DNA of 21,317 bases from JAKOQB01 sp036824465 (GTDB lineage Bacteria > Pseudomonadota > Gammaproteobacteria > Burkholderiales > Burkholderiaceae_F): contig DAITAC010000071.1 in assembly GCA_036824465.1 (NCBI GenBank), positions 1-21,317 of the forward strand, read 5' to 3'. Both the position numbers and the translations under genes were made by a program. Below are positions 1 to 7,057 of this stretch, one piece after another. The notes under the pieces are model-generated. The model searched no databases, was not told the DNA's origin, and was given only the letters and a program-made list of their open reading frames with translations. Numbering within the stretch: the stretch's first letter is position 1; each line of letters opens with the position of its first letter.

Positions 1-456
1 CCACTTGTAGGACTCGCCGTTGATCATGATCTGCCACTTGCCCGAGCGCACCGGCGCGCCGCCTTCGCGCAGGGACTTGCCTTCGTCGCCCTTCGCCTTC
101 CAGATCGGCAGGCCCCAGTCCTCGAAGTTGTGCACCGAGTCGTCGACGTGGCGGCCGACGTCGTAGACCAGATCCTCACGGATGATGCCCATCAGGTCGT
201 TCCTGACATAGCGCACGTAGTCGGCGGGATCGTTGGTGCCCATGTAGGTGTTGATCGCCGACAGTCCCTGCGCGACCGCGCCGGAGCGTGACATCGCCGC
301 CTTGTCGACGAGCTTGATCTTCAGGTTCGCGCCGGACGCCTGGGCCCACTTGCCGATTTCGAACGCCGCGCCGCAGGCAGCCATGCCGCCGCCGATGATG
401 AGGATGTCAACTTCTTCCTCAATGATTTCAGGATTGCCAAAACCGTATTCCGCCAT
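1..456 (-). CDS. aprA: Adenylylsulfate (APS) reductase alpha subunit, 5' part only
   Basis: This is the flavoprotein subunit of dissimilatory APS reductase. In sulfur oxidisers it works in reverse in the cytoplasm, joining sulfite and AMP to make APS. The first 152 codons are present; the rest lies beyond the left edge. The product starts MAEYGFGNPEIIEEEVDILI and continues into the FAD-binding Rossmann motif GGGMAACGAA (about residues 22-31). It then shows the family-typical stretches SRSGAVAQGLSAINTYMG and NFEDWGLPIWK. The ATG at 456-454 is preceded by a GAAGGA ribosome-binding site. aprB lies 60 bp upstream, and the order sat-aprB-aprA indicates one transcript. The identification is very secure; the partial state is only due to the window boundary. 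Confidence 0.96.
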   Translation of the reverse strand, partial: MAEYGFGNPEIIEEEVDILIIGGGMAACGAAFEIGKWAQASGANLKIKLVDKAAMSRSGAVAQGLSAINTYMGTNDPADYVRYVRNDLMGIIREDLVYDVGRHVDDSVHNFEDWGLPIWKAKGDEGKSLREGGAPVRSGKWQIMINGESYKW

Positions 457-516
457 GTTCCTTCTCGCTCAAATGCGCCGACCCGGCGGCGCCCGCTGAG
501 AATGCTTGGTTTGAAG

Positions 517-981
517 CTAGCTGCCGACGAACTGTGACATGTCGCACGCGTGCAGGGCCTTGGTAAACAGCACCTTGTCGTCGGTGAGCTGAGCGAAGTC
601 CGCCTCCGGCTTGCCGATGTACGGTTCCGCGCTGCCGTCCGCCGTGGTGCGGATAGGAAACTTGAAGCGCTTGACGTTGCCGTTGCGGAACTTGATGGTC
701 CACATGATCGAATCGGTGCCACGCCAGGGTTGCACCGATGCGCCCATCGGCACGATGTCCGCGTAGTGACGGCACTCGATGGCCTGCTGCGGGCAGATCT
801 TCACGCACGAGTAACACTCCCAGCATTGCTCCGGCTCCTGGTTGAAAGCCTTCATCGGGTGGCCGGTCAGCGAGCCATCCGTGTCGAGCCGCATCAGGTC
901 GTGCGGACAGATGTACATGCAGGCGGTCTTCTCCTGACCCTTGCAGCCGTCGCATTTGTCGGTTCGTACAAACGTCGGCAT
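517..981 (-). CDS. aprB: Adenylylsulfate (APS) reductase beta subunit
   Basis: This is the iron-sulfur subunit of APS reductase, 154 aa, close to the family's usual 150 or so. It carries two ferredoxin-type [4Fe-4S] sites: Cys10, 13, 21 and 25, with CDGC near the N-terminus, and Cys53, 56, 59 and 63 in CWECYSCVKICP. The C-terminal tail after about residue 90 (TIKFRNGNVKRFKFPIRTT) is the extension that wraps around AprA in known structures. It passes electrons between the AprA flavin and an acceptor not encoded in this window; no aprM or qmo gene is visible. It lies 18 bp downstream of sat and 60 bp upstream of aprA, all on the minus strand. Confidence 0.97.
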   Translation of the reverse strand: MPTFVRTDKCDGCKGQEKTACMYICPHDLMRLDTDGSLTGHPMKAFNQEPEQCWECYSCVKICPQQAIECRHYADIVPMGASVQPWRGTDSIMWTIKFRNGNVKRFKFPIRTTADGSAEPYIGKPEADFAQLTDDKVLFTKALHACDMSQFVGS

Positions 982-999
982 TGCGCCTCCTCTCGAAAA

Positions 1000-2217
1000 T
1001 CAGCGGGCGGAATGCCCGGTCAGTTTCACTTCCACTCGCTCGTGACTGGCGAGTCCCCTGTAGTACTCGCGCAGGATCGCCAGAACCTCGGGTCGGCTGA
1101 ATTCGGCCGGCACCTCGGCGTCCTCCGACAGCCATTTGCGCAACTTGGTGCCGGACACCAGCAGCCGTTCCTTGTCTTCGTGCGGACATGTGCGCGCCGA
1201 CGCCATACCGCCGCATGGGTAGCACCAGAATGTCCAGTCAAGCTTGAGCGCGCGCGTTTCGAGCGATCCCTCCGGGATCTCGTCGAAAATGCGATGCGCG
1301 TCGAATGGCCCGTAGTAGTTGCCCACCCCAGCGTGATCGCGGCCGACGATCAGGTGCGAGCAGCCGTAGTTCTGACGGAACAGCGCATGCAGCAGCGCTT
1401 CGCGCGGTCCAGCGTAGCGCATGTCGAGCGGATAGCCCGCCTGCACCACCGTCTCGCGCACGAAGTAGCCGTCAATCAGAGCGCTGATCGCCTGCGTGCG
1501 CACTTCGGCCGGAATGTCGCCGGGTTTCAGCGCTCCGAGCAGCGAATGCACCAGCACGCCGTCGCACACTTCGATCGCGACCTTGACCAGGTACTCGTGC
1601 GAGCGGTGCATTGGATTGCGCGTCTGGAAGGCGGCGATGCGCGACCAGCCGAGCGAATCGAACAACTGACGCGTCTCTCTCGGCGTCATGAACAGCGCGC
1701 CGTACTTCTCGGCGAAGCCGCCATTGGACAGCACCTGCACCGGGCCGGCGAGATTCACGTCGCCTTGCTCCATCACCATCTTCACGCCGGGGTGCTCGGC
1801 ATCGGTGGTCCGGAACACCATCATGCATTCGTGTTTCTTGTTGATTGCGTACTTCTCGCTCACCCGCAGGGTGGCGAGGATCTCGTCGCAATCCGGATCA
1901 ATCAGCGCGATCTCGTCGCCGGTGTGGAACAAACCTGCCTGCTCGCTGCTCGTCGACAGCGTGATCGGGATCGGCCAGAACAGACCGTTGGCGAGCTTCA
2001 TGCCGTCGCACACGCGTTCCCAGTCGCCGTGTGTCATGAAGCCATCGAGCGGCGTGAATCCGCCGATGCCGAGCATGATCAGATCCCCTTTTTCGCGCGA
2101 ACTCACACGCAGCTTCGGGAGCCGCTGCGCGCGCGCAAGCGCCTGAGTGCGCGCCTCGCCATCAAGCAGCAGCGGTCTGAGCTTTCCGCCGCCGTGGGGA
2201 CTGACCAGACCCGGCAC
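1000..2217 (-). CDS. sat: Dissimilatory sulfate adenylyltransferase (ATP sulfurylase)
   Basis: Homo-oligomeric ATP sulfurylase; in sulfur oxidisers it makes ATP and sulfate from APS and pyrophosphate. From the GTG at 2217 the product is 405 aa, the usual length for this type. The nucleotide motif QTRNPMHRSH is at residues 198-207 and GRDHAG at 292-297. A Zn-site-like cluster, Cys332, Cys335 and Cys344 with His346 nearby, matches the Thermus-type enzymes. The frame stays open upstream to 2388, but that extension is Arg-rich and unlike the family. Family homology begins at about LVSPHGGGKL, and GAGGGAG lies 5 nt before the GTG, so I chose the GTG. It is the first gene of sat-aprB-aprA. Confidence 0.96.
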   Translation of the reverse strand: MPGLVSPHGGGKLRPLLLDGEARTQALARAQRLPKLRVSSREKGDLIMLGIGGFTPLDGFMTHGDWERVCDGMKLANGLFWPIPITLSTSSEQAGLFHTGDEIALIDPDCDEILATLRVSEKYAINKKHECMMVFRTTDAEHPGVKMVMEQGDVNLAGPVQVLSNGGFAEKYGALFMTPRETRQLFDSLGWSRIAAFQTRNPMHRSHEYLVKVAIEVCDGVLVHSLLGALKPGDIPAEVRTQAISALIDGYFVRETVVQAGYPLDMRYAGPREALLHALFRQNYGCSHLIVGRDHAGVGNYYGPFDAHRIFDEIPEGSLETRALKLDWTFWCYPCGGMASARTCPHEDKERLLVSGTKLRKWLSEDAEVPAEFSRPEVLAILREYYRGLASHERVEVKLTGHSAR

Positions 2218-2541
2218 GATGTCTCCCTCAATCGGAATGCGCGTCGCTGCGGCAATCGGCGCGCGCCCGTGTGGCTGCCCACTTTTCACTGCCTGCTGCG
2301 CTGCGAATCGACCGCGAATCCTTGACTCGAAGAGCGGTACGGTCCCGCATCCGCGTCGGCGCGATCGTCGACACGTTGACGGGGTCATGCGATCTTTAAC
2401 TATTCACGCGTTCGCAATAACTCCCCACATGGGTAAGAACGGCTACCCGGTGCCGGTAGTCGGCTGAAGTTGCGACATTAGGACAAGATCGGGTACGGCT
2501 GTCGACCTGGATCGCGGCGCCGTCGATATCGGACTCAATGA
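2218..2541. promoter_or_regulatory. Divergent intergenic region between sat and the TSUP operon
   Basis: About 320 bp separate two divergent transcription units and should hold both promoters. A weak sigma70-like candidate for the plus strand is TTGACG at 2376-2381, followed by an AT-rich TTTAACTATTC from 2395. The spacing is imperfect, so this is tentative. A 5-bp inverted repeat CTACC/GGTAG lies at 2443-2459. The part from 2218 to 2388 is an in-frame upstream extension of sat that I regard as untranslated. I see no convincing operator. Confidence 0.35.
2223..2229 (-). promoter_or_regulatory. Ribosome-binding site that sets the GTG start of sat
   Basis: On the minus strand GAGGGAG stands 5 nt before the GTG at 2217-2215. 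No ATG lies near the point where ATP sulfurylase homology begins, so this site decides the start. Confidence 0.6.
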
Positions 2542-3621
2542 ATGACGTTGCAGCGCTGGTGTGCTTCCGATATTTCGCCCGCGCTGCCCGAATGCAGATC
2601 ACAACGGCAGTCGCCAACTGACTTGAGAAGTTCATTGACTTGCAGAGTGCAGGGAGCCGCGATCGATGGCACTCTCGCCTTGAGGTTGGCTGCAGCGCTC
2701 GTCGTTTTTGCACTGATTGCCACGTCGGCGTTGGCGGCGCCGGAAGCCGTTTCGCTTCCGACGCAGGGCGAAACGAAGGCGTGGTGGGTATGGCCGCTTG
2801 CGCTGTTCGTGGTCTGCTTCTTTCTCGGCGTGGTTGCGGTCCCGGCCGGTGTCGGTGGCGGGGTGCTGTTCGTTCCGCTTGTCAGCGGCTTCTTTCCGTT
2901 TCACCTGGATTTCGTGCGTGGTGCCGGCCTGCTGGTGGCGCTGTCGAGTGCGCTGGCCGCCGGACCGTCGCTTTTGCGCAGCGGCCTGGCAAGCATGCGC
3001 ATCGCCGTGCCGCTGGCAGTGATCGCCTCGCTCAGTTCGATGCTGGGCGCGTTGCTGGGACTCGCACTGCCGGCCTCGGTCGTGCGCGTCGCCCTCGGCG
3101 TTACGATTCTCGGCATTGTTGCGGTCATGCTGAAGGCGGGCCGATCCGAGTTTCCGGAGGTCAAGTTGACCGATCGACTGGGCGCATTGCTGGCGATGCA
3201 TGGCGTGTTTGTCGATGCCGCCTCTGGCAGGGAAGTGCACTGGCGCACGCGCCGCACGCCAGTGGGGTTGGTCATGTTTCTTTTCATCGGCGTGCTTGCC
3301 GGCATGTTCGGTCTCGGTGCGGGCTGGGCCAATGTTCCGGCGCTGAATATTGTGATGGGCGCGCCGTTGAAGGTGGCCGCGGGATCATCCAGCTTCATCC
3401 TGTCGCTGGTGGACTCCTCGGCAGCATGGGTGTACCTGAACAACGGCGCGGTGCTGCCGGTCATCGCCGCGCCTTCAATCGTCGGCATGATGCTGGGCGC
3501 GAAGATCGGCGCGCGGTTGCTGGCGGTATTGAAGGCGGCGTTGATCCGGCGACTGGTGATCGCGTTGCTTCTGTTCGCCGGCGGGCGCTCGTTGCTCGTC
3601 GGGTTGGGGATCGGAACGTGA
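2542..3621 (+). CDS. TSUP (TauE/SafE) family sulfur-anion transporter
   Basis: Integral membrane protein, up to 359 aa, with about eight hydrophobic helices. It has the two internally repeated TSUP signatures: GVGGGVLFVP at residues 103-112 and GLGAGWANVPALN at 257-269. The family includes sulfite exporters (TauE, SafE) and thiosulfate or sulfolactate carriers. Beside sat and apr, sulfite or a related anion is the natural guess, but the substrate cannot be read from sequence. The N-terminus is uncertain: residues 1-45 from the ATG at 2542 look non-coding in character. The real start may be the GTG at 2647 or the TTG at 2680, just before a signal-like helix ending SALAAPEA. It overlaps the next gene by two bases, implying translational coupling. 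Confidence 0.88.
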   Translation: MTLQRWCASDISPALPECRSQRQSPTDLRSSLTCRVQGAAIDGTLALRLAAALVVFALIATSALAAPEAVSLPTQGETKAWWVWPLALFVVCFFLGVVAVPAGVGGGVLFVPLVSGFFPFHLDFVRGAGLLVALSSALAAGPSLLRSGLASMRIAVPLAVIASLSSMLGALLGLALPASVVRVALGVTILGIVAVMLKAGRSEFPEVKLTDRLGALLAMHGVFVDAASGREVHWRTRRTPVGLVMFLFIGVLAGMFGLGAGWANVPALNIVMGAPLKVAAGSSSFILSLVDSSAAWVYLNNGAVLPVIAAPSIVGMMLGAKIGARLLAVLKAALIRRLVIALLLFAGGRSLLVGLGIGT

Positions 3622-4061
3622 AGCGAAACGGCGGGGCAGCAGGCAAAGGCGGAGGCAGGCCGGATATCGCTCCGGAACAACTGCGCTATGCGGCGTGGCT
3701 GCAGTGGAGCGGCTGGATTGGGATGACATCGCTGGTGATCGCGTTCATTGTGTACGCGACCGGGGCGCTCGCGCCGCTCATCAGTTTCGATCAGTTGCCT
3801 CAGGCATGGCGCCTGCCGGCCGGCGAGATGCTGCAATTGACGGGGCAGTCGCCGGGTTGGGGTTGGGTGCGCCTGCTGGATCGTGGCGATGTGATCAATC
3901 TCGTTGGCATCGGGTTTTTGGCGAGTTGTTCCGCCGCGCCGCTGCTGGCGGTCGTACCGATCTATCTGAAGCGCGGCGACCGAGTGTTCGCGATCCTGTG
4001 TCTGCTGCAGGTAGCAGTCCTGATCATGGCGGCATCGGGCATCGTGAGGCTGGGGCACTGA
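3618..4061 (+). CDS. Small three-helix membrane protein, possibly DUF1634-like
   Basis: A 147-aa protein starting at a GTG whose last two bases form the TGA of the transporter gene. Three hydrophobic segments lie at about residues 31-54, 92-116 and 123-143. The last two surround IYLKRGDRVF, a charged turn. The pattern, and the position directly after a TSUP gene, resemble DUF1634 proteins, which often accompany such transporters and may be accessory subunits. The resemblance is by shape and context rather than a clear motif, so the family name is tentative. The stop is followed after two bases by the universal stress protein start, so the genes are cotranscribed. Confidence 0.75.
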   Translation: MKRNGGAAGKGGGRPDIAPEQLRYAAWLQWSGWIGMTSLVIAFIVYATGALAPLISFDQLPQAWRLPAGEMLQLTGQSPGWGWVRLLDRGDVINLVGIGFLASCSAAPLLAVVPIYLKRGDRVFAILCLLQVAVLIMAASGIVRLGH

Positions 4062-4063
4062 CG

Positions 4064-4897
4064 ATGGCGGAGTCCTTGATTCTGAAACGCATCCTGCTCG
4101 CGACCGAGCGGACCGGATTCGACGCCGGCGCCGAACAGCTCGCCATCGAGCTGGCGGGCAGTGCGAAGCTCGAACTGCATGTGGTGATGCCGTTGATCGG
4201 CAACGCCGAGTATCAGATCGTGGCGCCGGAACGAGTGGCGGCGGCCGAGTCGCAGGCGCGGCAGGCGCTCGCGGCATTGGCCGGACAGGCGACTGAGAAC
4301 GGCGTGACGCTGTCAGCCCATGTGCGCGAGGGAGATGAACTGTGGCGCGAGATCGTCGACGAAGCACGCGAGCGGCATGCGGATCTGCTGGTGATTCGCA
4401 GGGTGGGCAGGCGCGGCATGCTGGCCCGCCTGATGGTCGGCGAGATGGTCAGTCAGGTGGCGGCTCACGCCACGATGCCGGTGCTGATGGCAGCGAGCTC
4501 GTCACTGTGGTCGCAGCGTGTGCTGGCAGTACTCGCTCCGCATGCCGATGTCGCAGCCACCGTTCAGATCGCAGCGCGTCTGGCGGCGTTGGCCCACACA
4601 CCGCTGCAGGTAACCTGCCTGACCGCAGTGGGCGCTGCCGAAGGCATCGCGCAGACCCTGGCGCGCGCGGCAGCGCTTGCGGGCGAACAAGGCGTTACAT
4701 TCGAAAGCGCGACGGAGGGGGGAACACTGGCGGCATTTACGGCGGATCGGGTGCGCGCTGCACAAGCCGACCTGCTCGTGCTCGGACTTGGCGCAGCAGA
4801 GCGTGCACATGGTCGCTTGGGCTCCGCGGTGGAAGCGCTGGTCGGCGCGGTGACCTGTCCGACCGTGCTGGTCGGCGCGAATGCTCCCCGGGCCTGA
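4064..4897 (+). CDS. Tandem-domain universal stress protein (UspA family)
   Basis: Cytoplasmic 277-aa protein with two UspA folds: residues about 6-143, and about 150-271. Each begins with a beta-strand-like segment (LKRILLATER; QRVLAVLAPH) and ends with a glycine-rich nucleotide-binding segment before TMPVLM or TCPTVLV. In the first, G115, G118 and G126 only partly match the ATP-binding pattern. The second has G250, G253 and S254 after LGLG. Such tandem Usps are usually stress-related or transport-associated regulators; here it sits two bases after a membrane protein gene. No ligand or partner can be assigned from sequence. The ATG at 4064 is well placed. Confidence 0.88.
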   Translation: MAESLILKRILLATERTGFDAGAEQLAIELAGSAKLELHVVMPLIGNAEYQIVAPERVAAAESQARQALAALAGQATENGVTLSAHVREGDELWREIVDEARERHADLLVIRRVGRRGMLARLMVGEMVSQVAAHATMPVLMAASSSLWSQRVLAVLAPHADVAATVQIAARLAALAHTPLQVTCLTAVGAAEGIAQTLARAAALAGEQGVTFESATEGGTLAAFTADRVRAAQADLLVLGLGAAERAHGRLGSAVEALVGAVTCPTVLVGANAPRA

Positions 4898-4915
4898 CGC
4901 AAGCGTCGATGTGCC

Positions 4916-6388
4916 ATGTCGCAAATGCTCAGCCTCGCCCGCGCCGCGCAGCTCATTGGTCTGCCGCGCGGTGCGTTGCAGAAGATGGTTCGTTCAGGCG
5001 AACTGCTGACCTGCGACGGCCTGATCACGCTCGACGAACTGCGCCGCGCCTTTCCTGCCGCGGCGATCGAGGATGCCGGCGCGTTCGAGAAAGTGACGCA
5101 GATCCGCGAAGCATCATTCGGCAAACGCGTGCGCGAACGCATGCTGCCGTCGCAGGAAGTGCTGGCGCAGCGCCTGTTCGTGCAGAGCCGGGAACTGGCG
5201 GATCTGCGCCGCTACCTGAACGCGTATCACGCGCTGGTGGTCGATGGCGAGCGGCGCTTGCGTGAACTGGGGCGCGCGCGTAACGATGGCGGGCTGCAGG
5301 CGCTGGCTGACGAAATGCAGACGGGTTTGCGGCGCGCGCTCGGAACCGAACCAGCGGAAACGATGGATGCGATGGTCAACATGTTGAATGTGATCTCGGC
5401 ACAGGTGACGGTCCGTCCCAGCGGGCATCAGTTCCTGCTCGAAGGCAACGACTCGATCCTGCAGGCGGGACTGAAGGCGGGCATGCGCTTCGCCTACGGC
5501 TGCGGCACCGGAACCTGCGGCTTGTGCAAAGCGCGCGTCGTCAGCGGCGACCTGCGGCAGATCGAGCACTCCGACTATCCGTTGTCGGAAGCCGAGAAGC
5601 AGCAGGGTTACGCGCTGCTGTGCACGCACACGGCCGTCACCGACGTGGTGGTGGAAACCCTCGAAGCGCACGGGCCGGCCGACATCCCGGCGCAGGACCT
5701 GGTCGCCACGGTGCGCGCGATCGATGCGCTCGCACCCGACACGCGACTGCTTCACCTGCAGACGCCGCGCAGCAGTCGACTGCGCTTTCTGGCCGGCCAG
5801 TCGGTGACGCTCGGCACTCCGAGCGAGCAAGGCGACCTGCAGCAGAGTGCAGCTCTGGCCAGCTGTCCGTGCGACGAGCGCAACCTGCACTTTCATTTTT
5901 CACGTGAAGATGAGGGCCCGCTCGCGCAGGCGCTGTTCGCGGGTCGAGTCAAGCCCGGAGCGGCAGTCAGCGTGCGTGGTCCAAGCGGCGATTTCGTGCT
6001 CGACGCCGACAGCACGCGGTCGCTCGTGCTGATCGCCTGCGATACGGGATTTGCGCCGATCAAGAGCCTGCTCGAACACGCGATGGCCGGCGAAAATAGC
6101 GAGGCATTCGACCTTTACTGGCTTGCCACCCGTCCCGACGGTCACTATCTGGCCAATCAATGCCGCGCCTGGGCGGCGGCGTTCGATCAGTTCAGATTCC
6201 AGCTCCTGACCGATTCGTCCGCGGCGGCCGGCGCCTGGCAGGTGATCGAAGCGGCGCTTGCGACGCGCAAGGAACTGGCGCAGTGCGATGTATTCGTCGC
6301 CGGGTCGGCCGAGTTCGTCGAACCGGTGATCGAGGGTCTGCGCGGCGCCGGCGCGTTGCCTGGGCGAATGCGCGGACTTTTCACTTGA
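4916..6388 (+). CDS. [2Fe-2S] ferredoxin/reductase-like protein with N-terminal helix-turn-helix-like domain
   Basis: A 490-aa multidomain protein. Residues 5-47 (SLARAAQLIGLPRGALQKMV, then a short strand and a helix) resemble a MerR/excisionase-type DNA-binding fold. Residues 55-160 are a helical linker. Residues 162-252 form a plant-type [2Fe-2S] ferredoxin with Cys196, 201, 204 and 236 (C-x4-C-x2-C-x31-C). Residues 260-490 follow the ferredoxin-NADP reductase scaffold as in CDP-6-deoxyhexulose-3-dehydrase reductases and phenol hydroxylase reductases. The flavin signature RxYS is replaced by Q310-S311-A312-A313. The pyridine-nucleotide loop is ACDTGFAPIKS (374-384) instead of the usual AGGTGFAP, and the C-terminal CGPP is AGSA. 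Electron transfer through the cluster is likely, but flavin and NAD(P)H use are doubtful. The Rieske gene follows after 18 bp. Confidence 0.85.
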   Translation: MSQMLSLARAAQLIGLPRGALQKMVRSGELLTCDGLITLDELRRAFPAAAIEDAGAFEKVTQIREASFGKRVRERMLPSQEVLAQRLFVQSRELADLRRYLNAYHALVVDGERRLRELGRARNDGGLQALADEMQTGLRRALGTEPAETMDAMVNMLNVISAQVTVRPSGHQFLLEGNDSILQAGLKAGMRFAYGCGTGTCGLCKARVVSGDLRQIEHSDYPLSEAEKQQGYALLCTHTAVTDVVVETLEAHGPADIPAQDLVATVRAIDALAPDTRLLHLQTPRSSRLRFLAGQSVTLGTPSEQGDLQQSAALASCPCDERNLHFHFSREDEGPLAQALFAGRVKPGAAVSVRGPSGDFVLDADSTRSLVLIACDTGFAPIKSLLEHAMAGENSEAFDLYWLATRPDGHYLANQCRAWAAAFDQFRFQLLTDSSAAAGAWQVIEAALATRKELAQCDVFVAGSAEFVEPVIEGLRGAGALPGRMRGLFT

Positions 6389-6406
6389 ATTGATTCCAAC
6401 TCAATC

Positions 6407-7033
6407 ATGAGCGACGCACTGAATTTCCTCGTCAAGGCGCGGCCCGACGCGATGGGCCACTACTTCAAGTTCCTGAAGGAAGCGGGCAAACATCTTGACC
6501 CGAAGACACGCAACCTGATCTCGGTGATCACGAAAGTGCATGCACAGACGGAGCGCGGATTGCGGCAGTACCTGACGCGCGCGCTGCGCGAGGGCTGCAC
6601 GCCGGTCGAGGTGCTCGATGCGTTGCTGATGGCCTTTCCAGCGCTGGGGTTGGCCAAGATCGTGTGGGCGGTGGACGTCATCATCGACATGGATCTGCCC
6701 GACTTCCAGCCCGACGCGATGGGCCTGCCGGGCGATTGGCACGACGTGATGACGGCCGATGTGATCGAAGTCGGGGCGACGCGGCGCATCGATTGCGACG
6801 GGCGCGGGCTGTTCGTCTATCGCGGTGCCGAGGAGTTTCGCGTTTACGACAGCCGTTGTCCGCACCAGACCACCAACATCCCGCATCTGGCTCTCGAAGG
6901 AACGCGGCTGACGTGCCCCAAGCACGAATGGGCGTTCGACATCACCACCGGCGCATGCATCGCGAAGGGGTCGACGCCGCTGAGGCGCTGGAAGTGCAAG
7001 GTCGAAGACGGGCGGTTGCTCGCATACTGGTAG
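6407..7033 (+). CDS. Carboxymuconolactone decarboxylase-like/Rieske [2Fe-2S] fusion protein
   Basis: A 208-aa cytoplasmic protein. Residues 1-98 are helical and resemble the AhpD/carboxymuconolactone decarboxylase fold (KTRNLISVITKVHAQTERGL), but lack the redox-active CxxC of AhpD. Residues 110-208 form a Rieske ferredoxin with CPH at 151-153 and CPKH at 170-173, so the ligands are Cys151, His153, Cys170 and His173. A soluble Rieske protein typically shuttles electrons to or from a partner reductase. The gene directly upstream encodes a [2Fe-2S] reductase-like protein, suggesting a pair. The start at 6407 lacks a strong ribosome-binding site, which fits coupling to the upstream gene. The physiological role is unknown. 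Confidence 0.85.
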   Translation: MSDALNFLVKARPDAMGHYFKFLKEAGKHLDPKTRNLISVITKVHAQTERGLRQYLTRALREGCTPVEVLDALLMAFPALGLAKIVWAVDVIIDMDLPDFQPDAMGLPGDWHDVMTADVIEVGATRRIDCDGRGLFVYRGAEEFRVYDSRCPHQTTNIPHLALEGTRLTCPKHEWAFDITTGACIAKGSTPLRRWKCKVEDGRLLAYW

Positions 7034-7057
7034 GCGGCGCCATCGCGGCGCGATCCC

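Noticed and set aside
550..2325. A 591-aa open frame on the plus strand opposite aprB and sat
   Set aside because: It is antisense to two clearly identified genes, has a His/Arg-rich shadow composition and no recognisable motif.
2218..2388. Upstream extension of sat to an earlier start
   Set aside because: The extra 57 residues are Arg-rich and outside family homology, and the GTG at 2217 has its own ribosome-binding site.
2901..4367. A 488-aa open frame on the minus strand opposite the TSUP and Usp genes
   Set aside because: It is Arg/Pro/Ser-rich shadow coding of high-GC DNA and conflicts with three supported genes.
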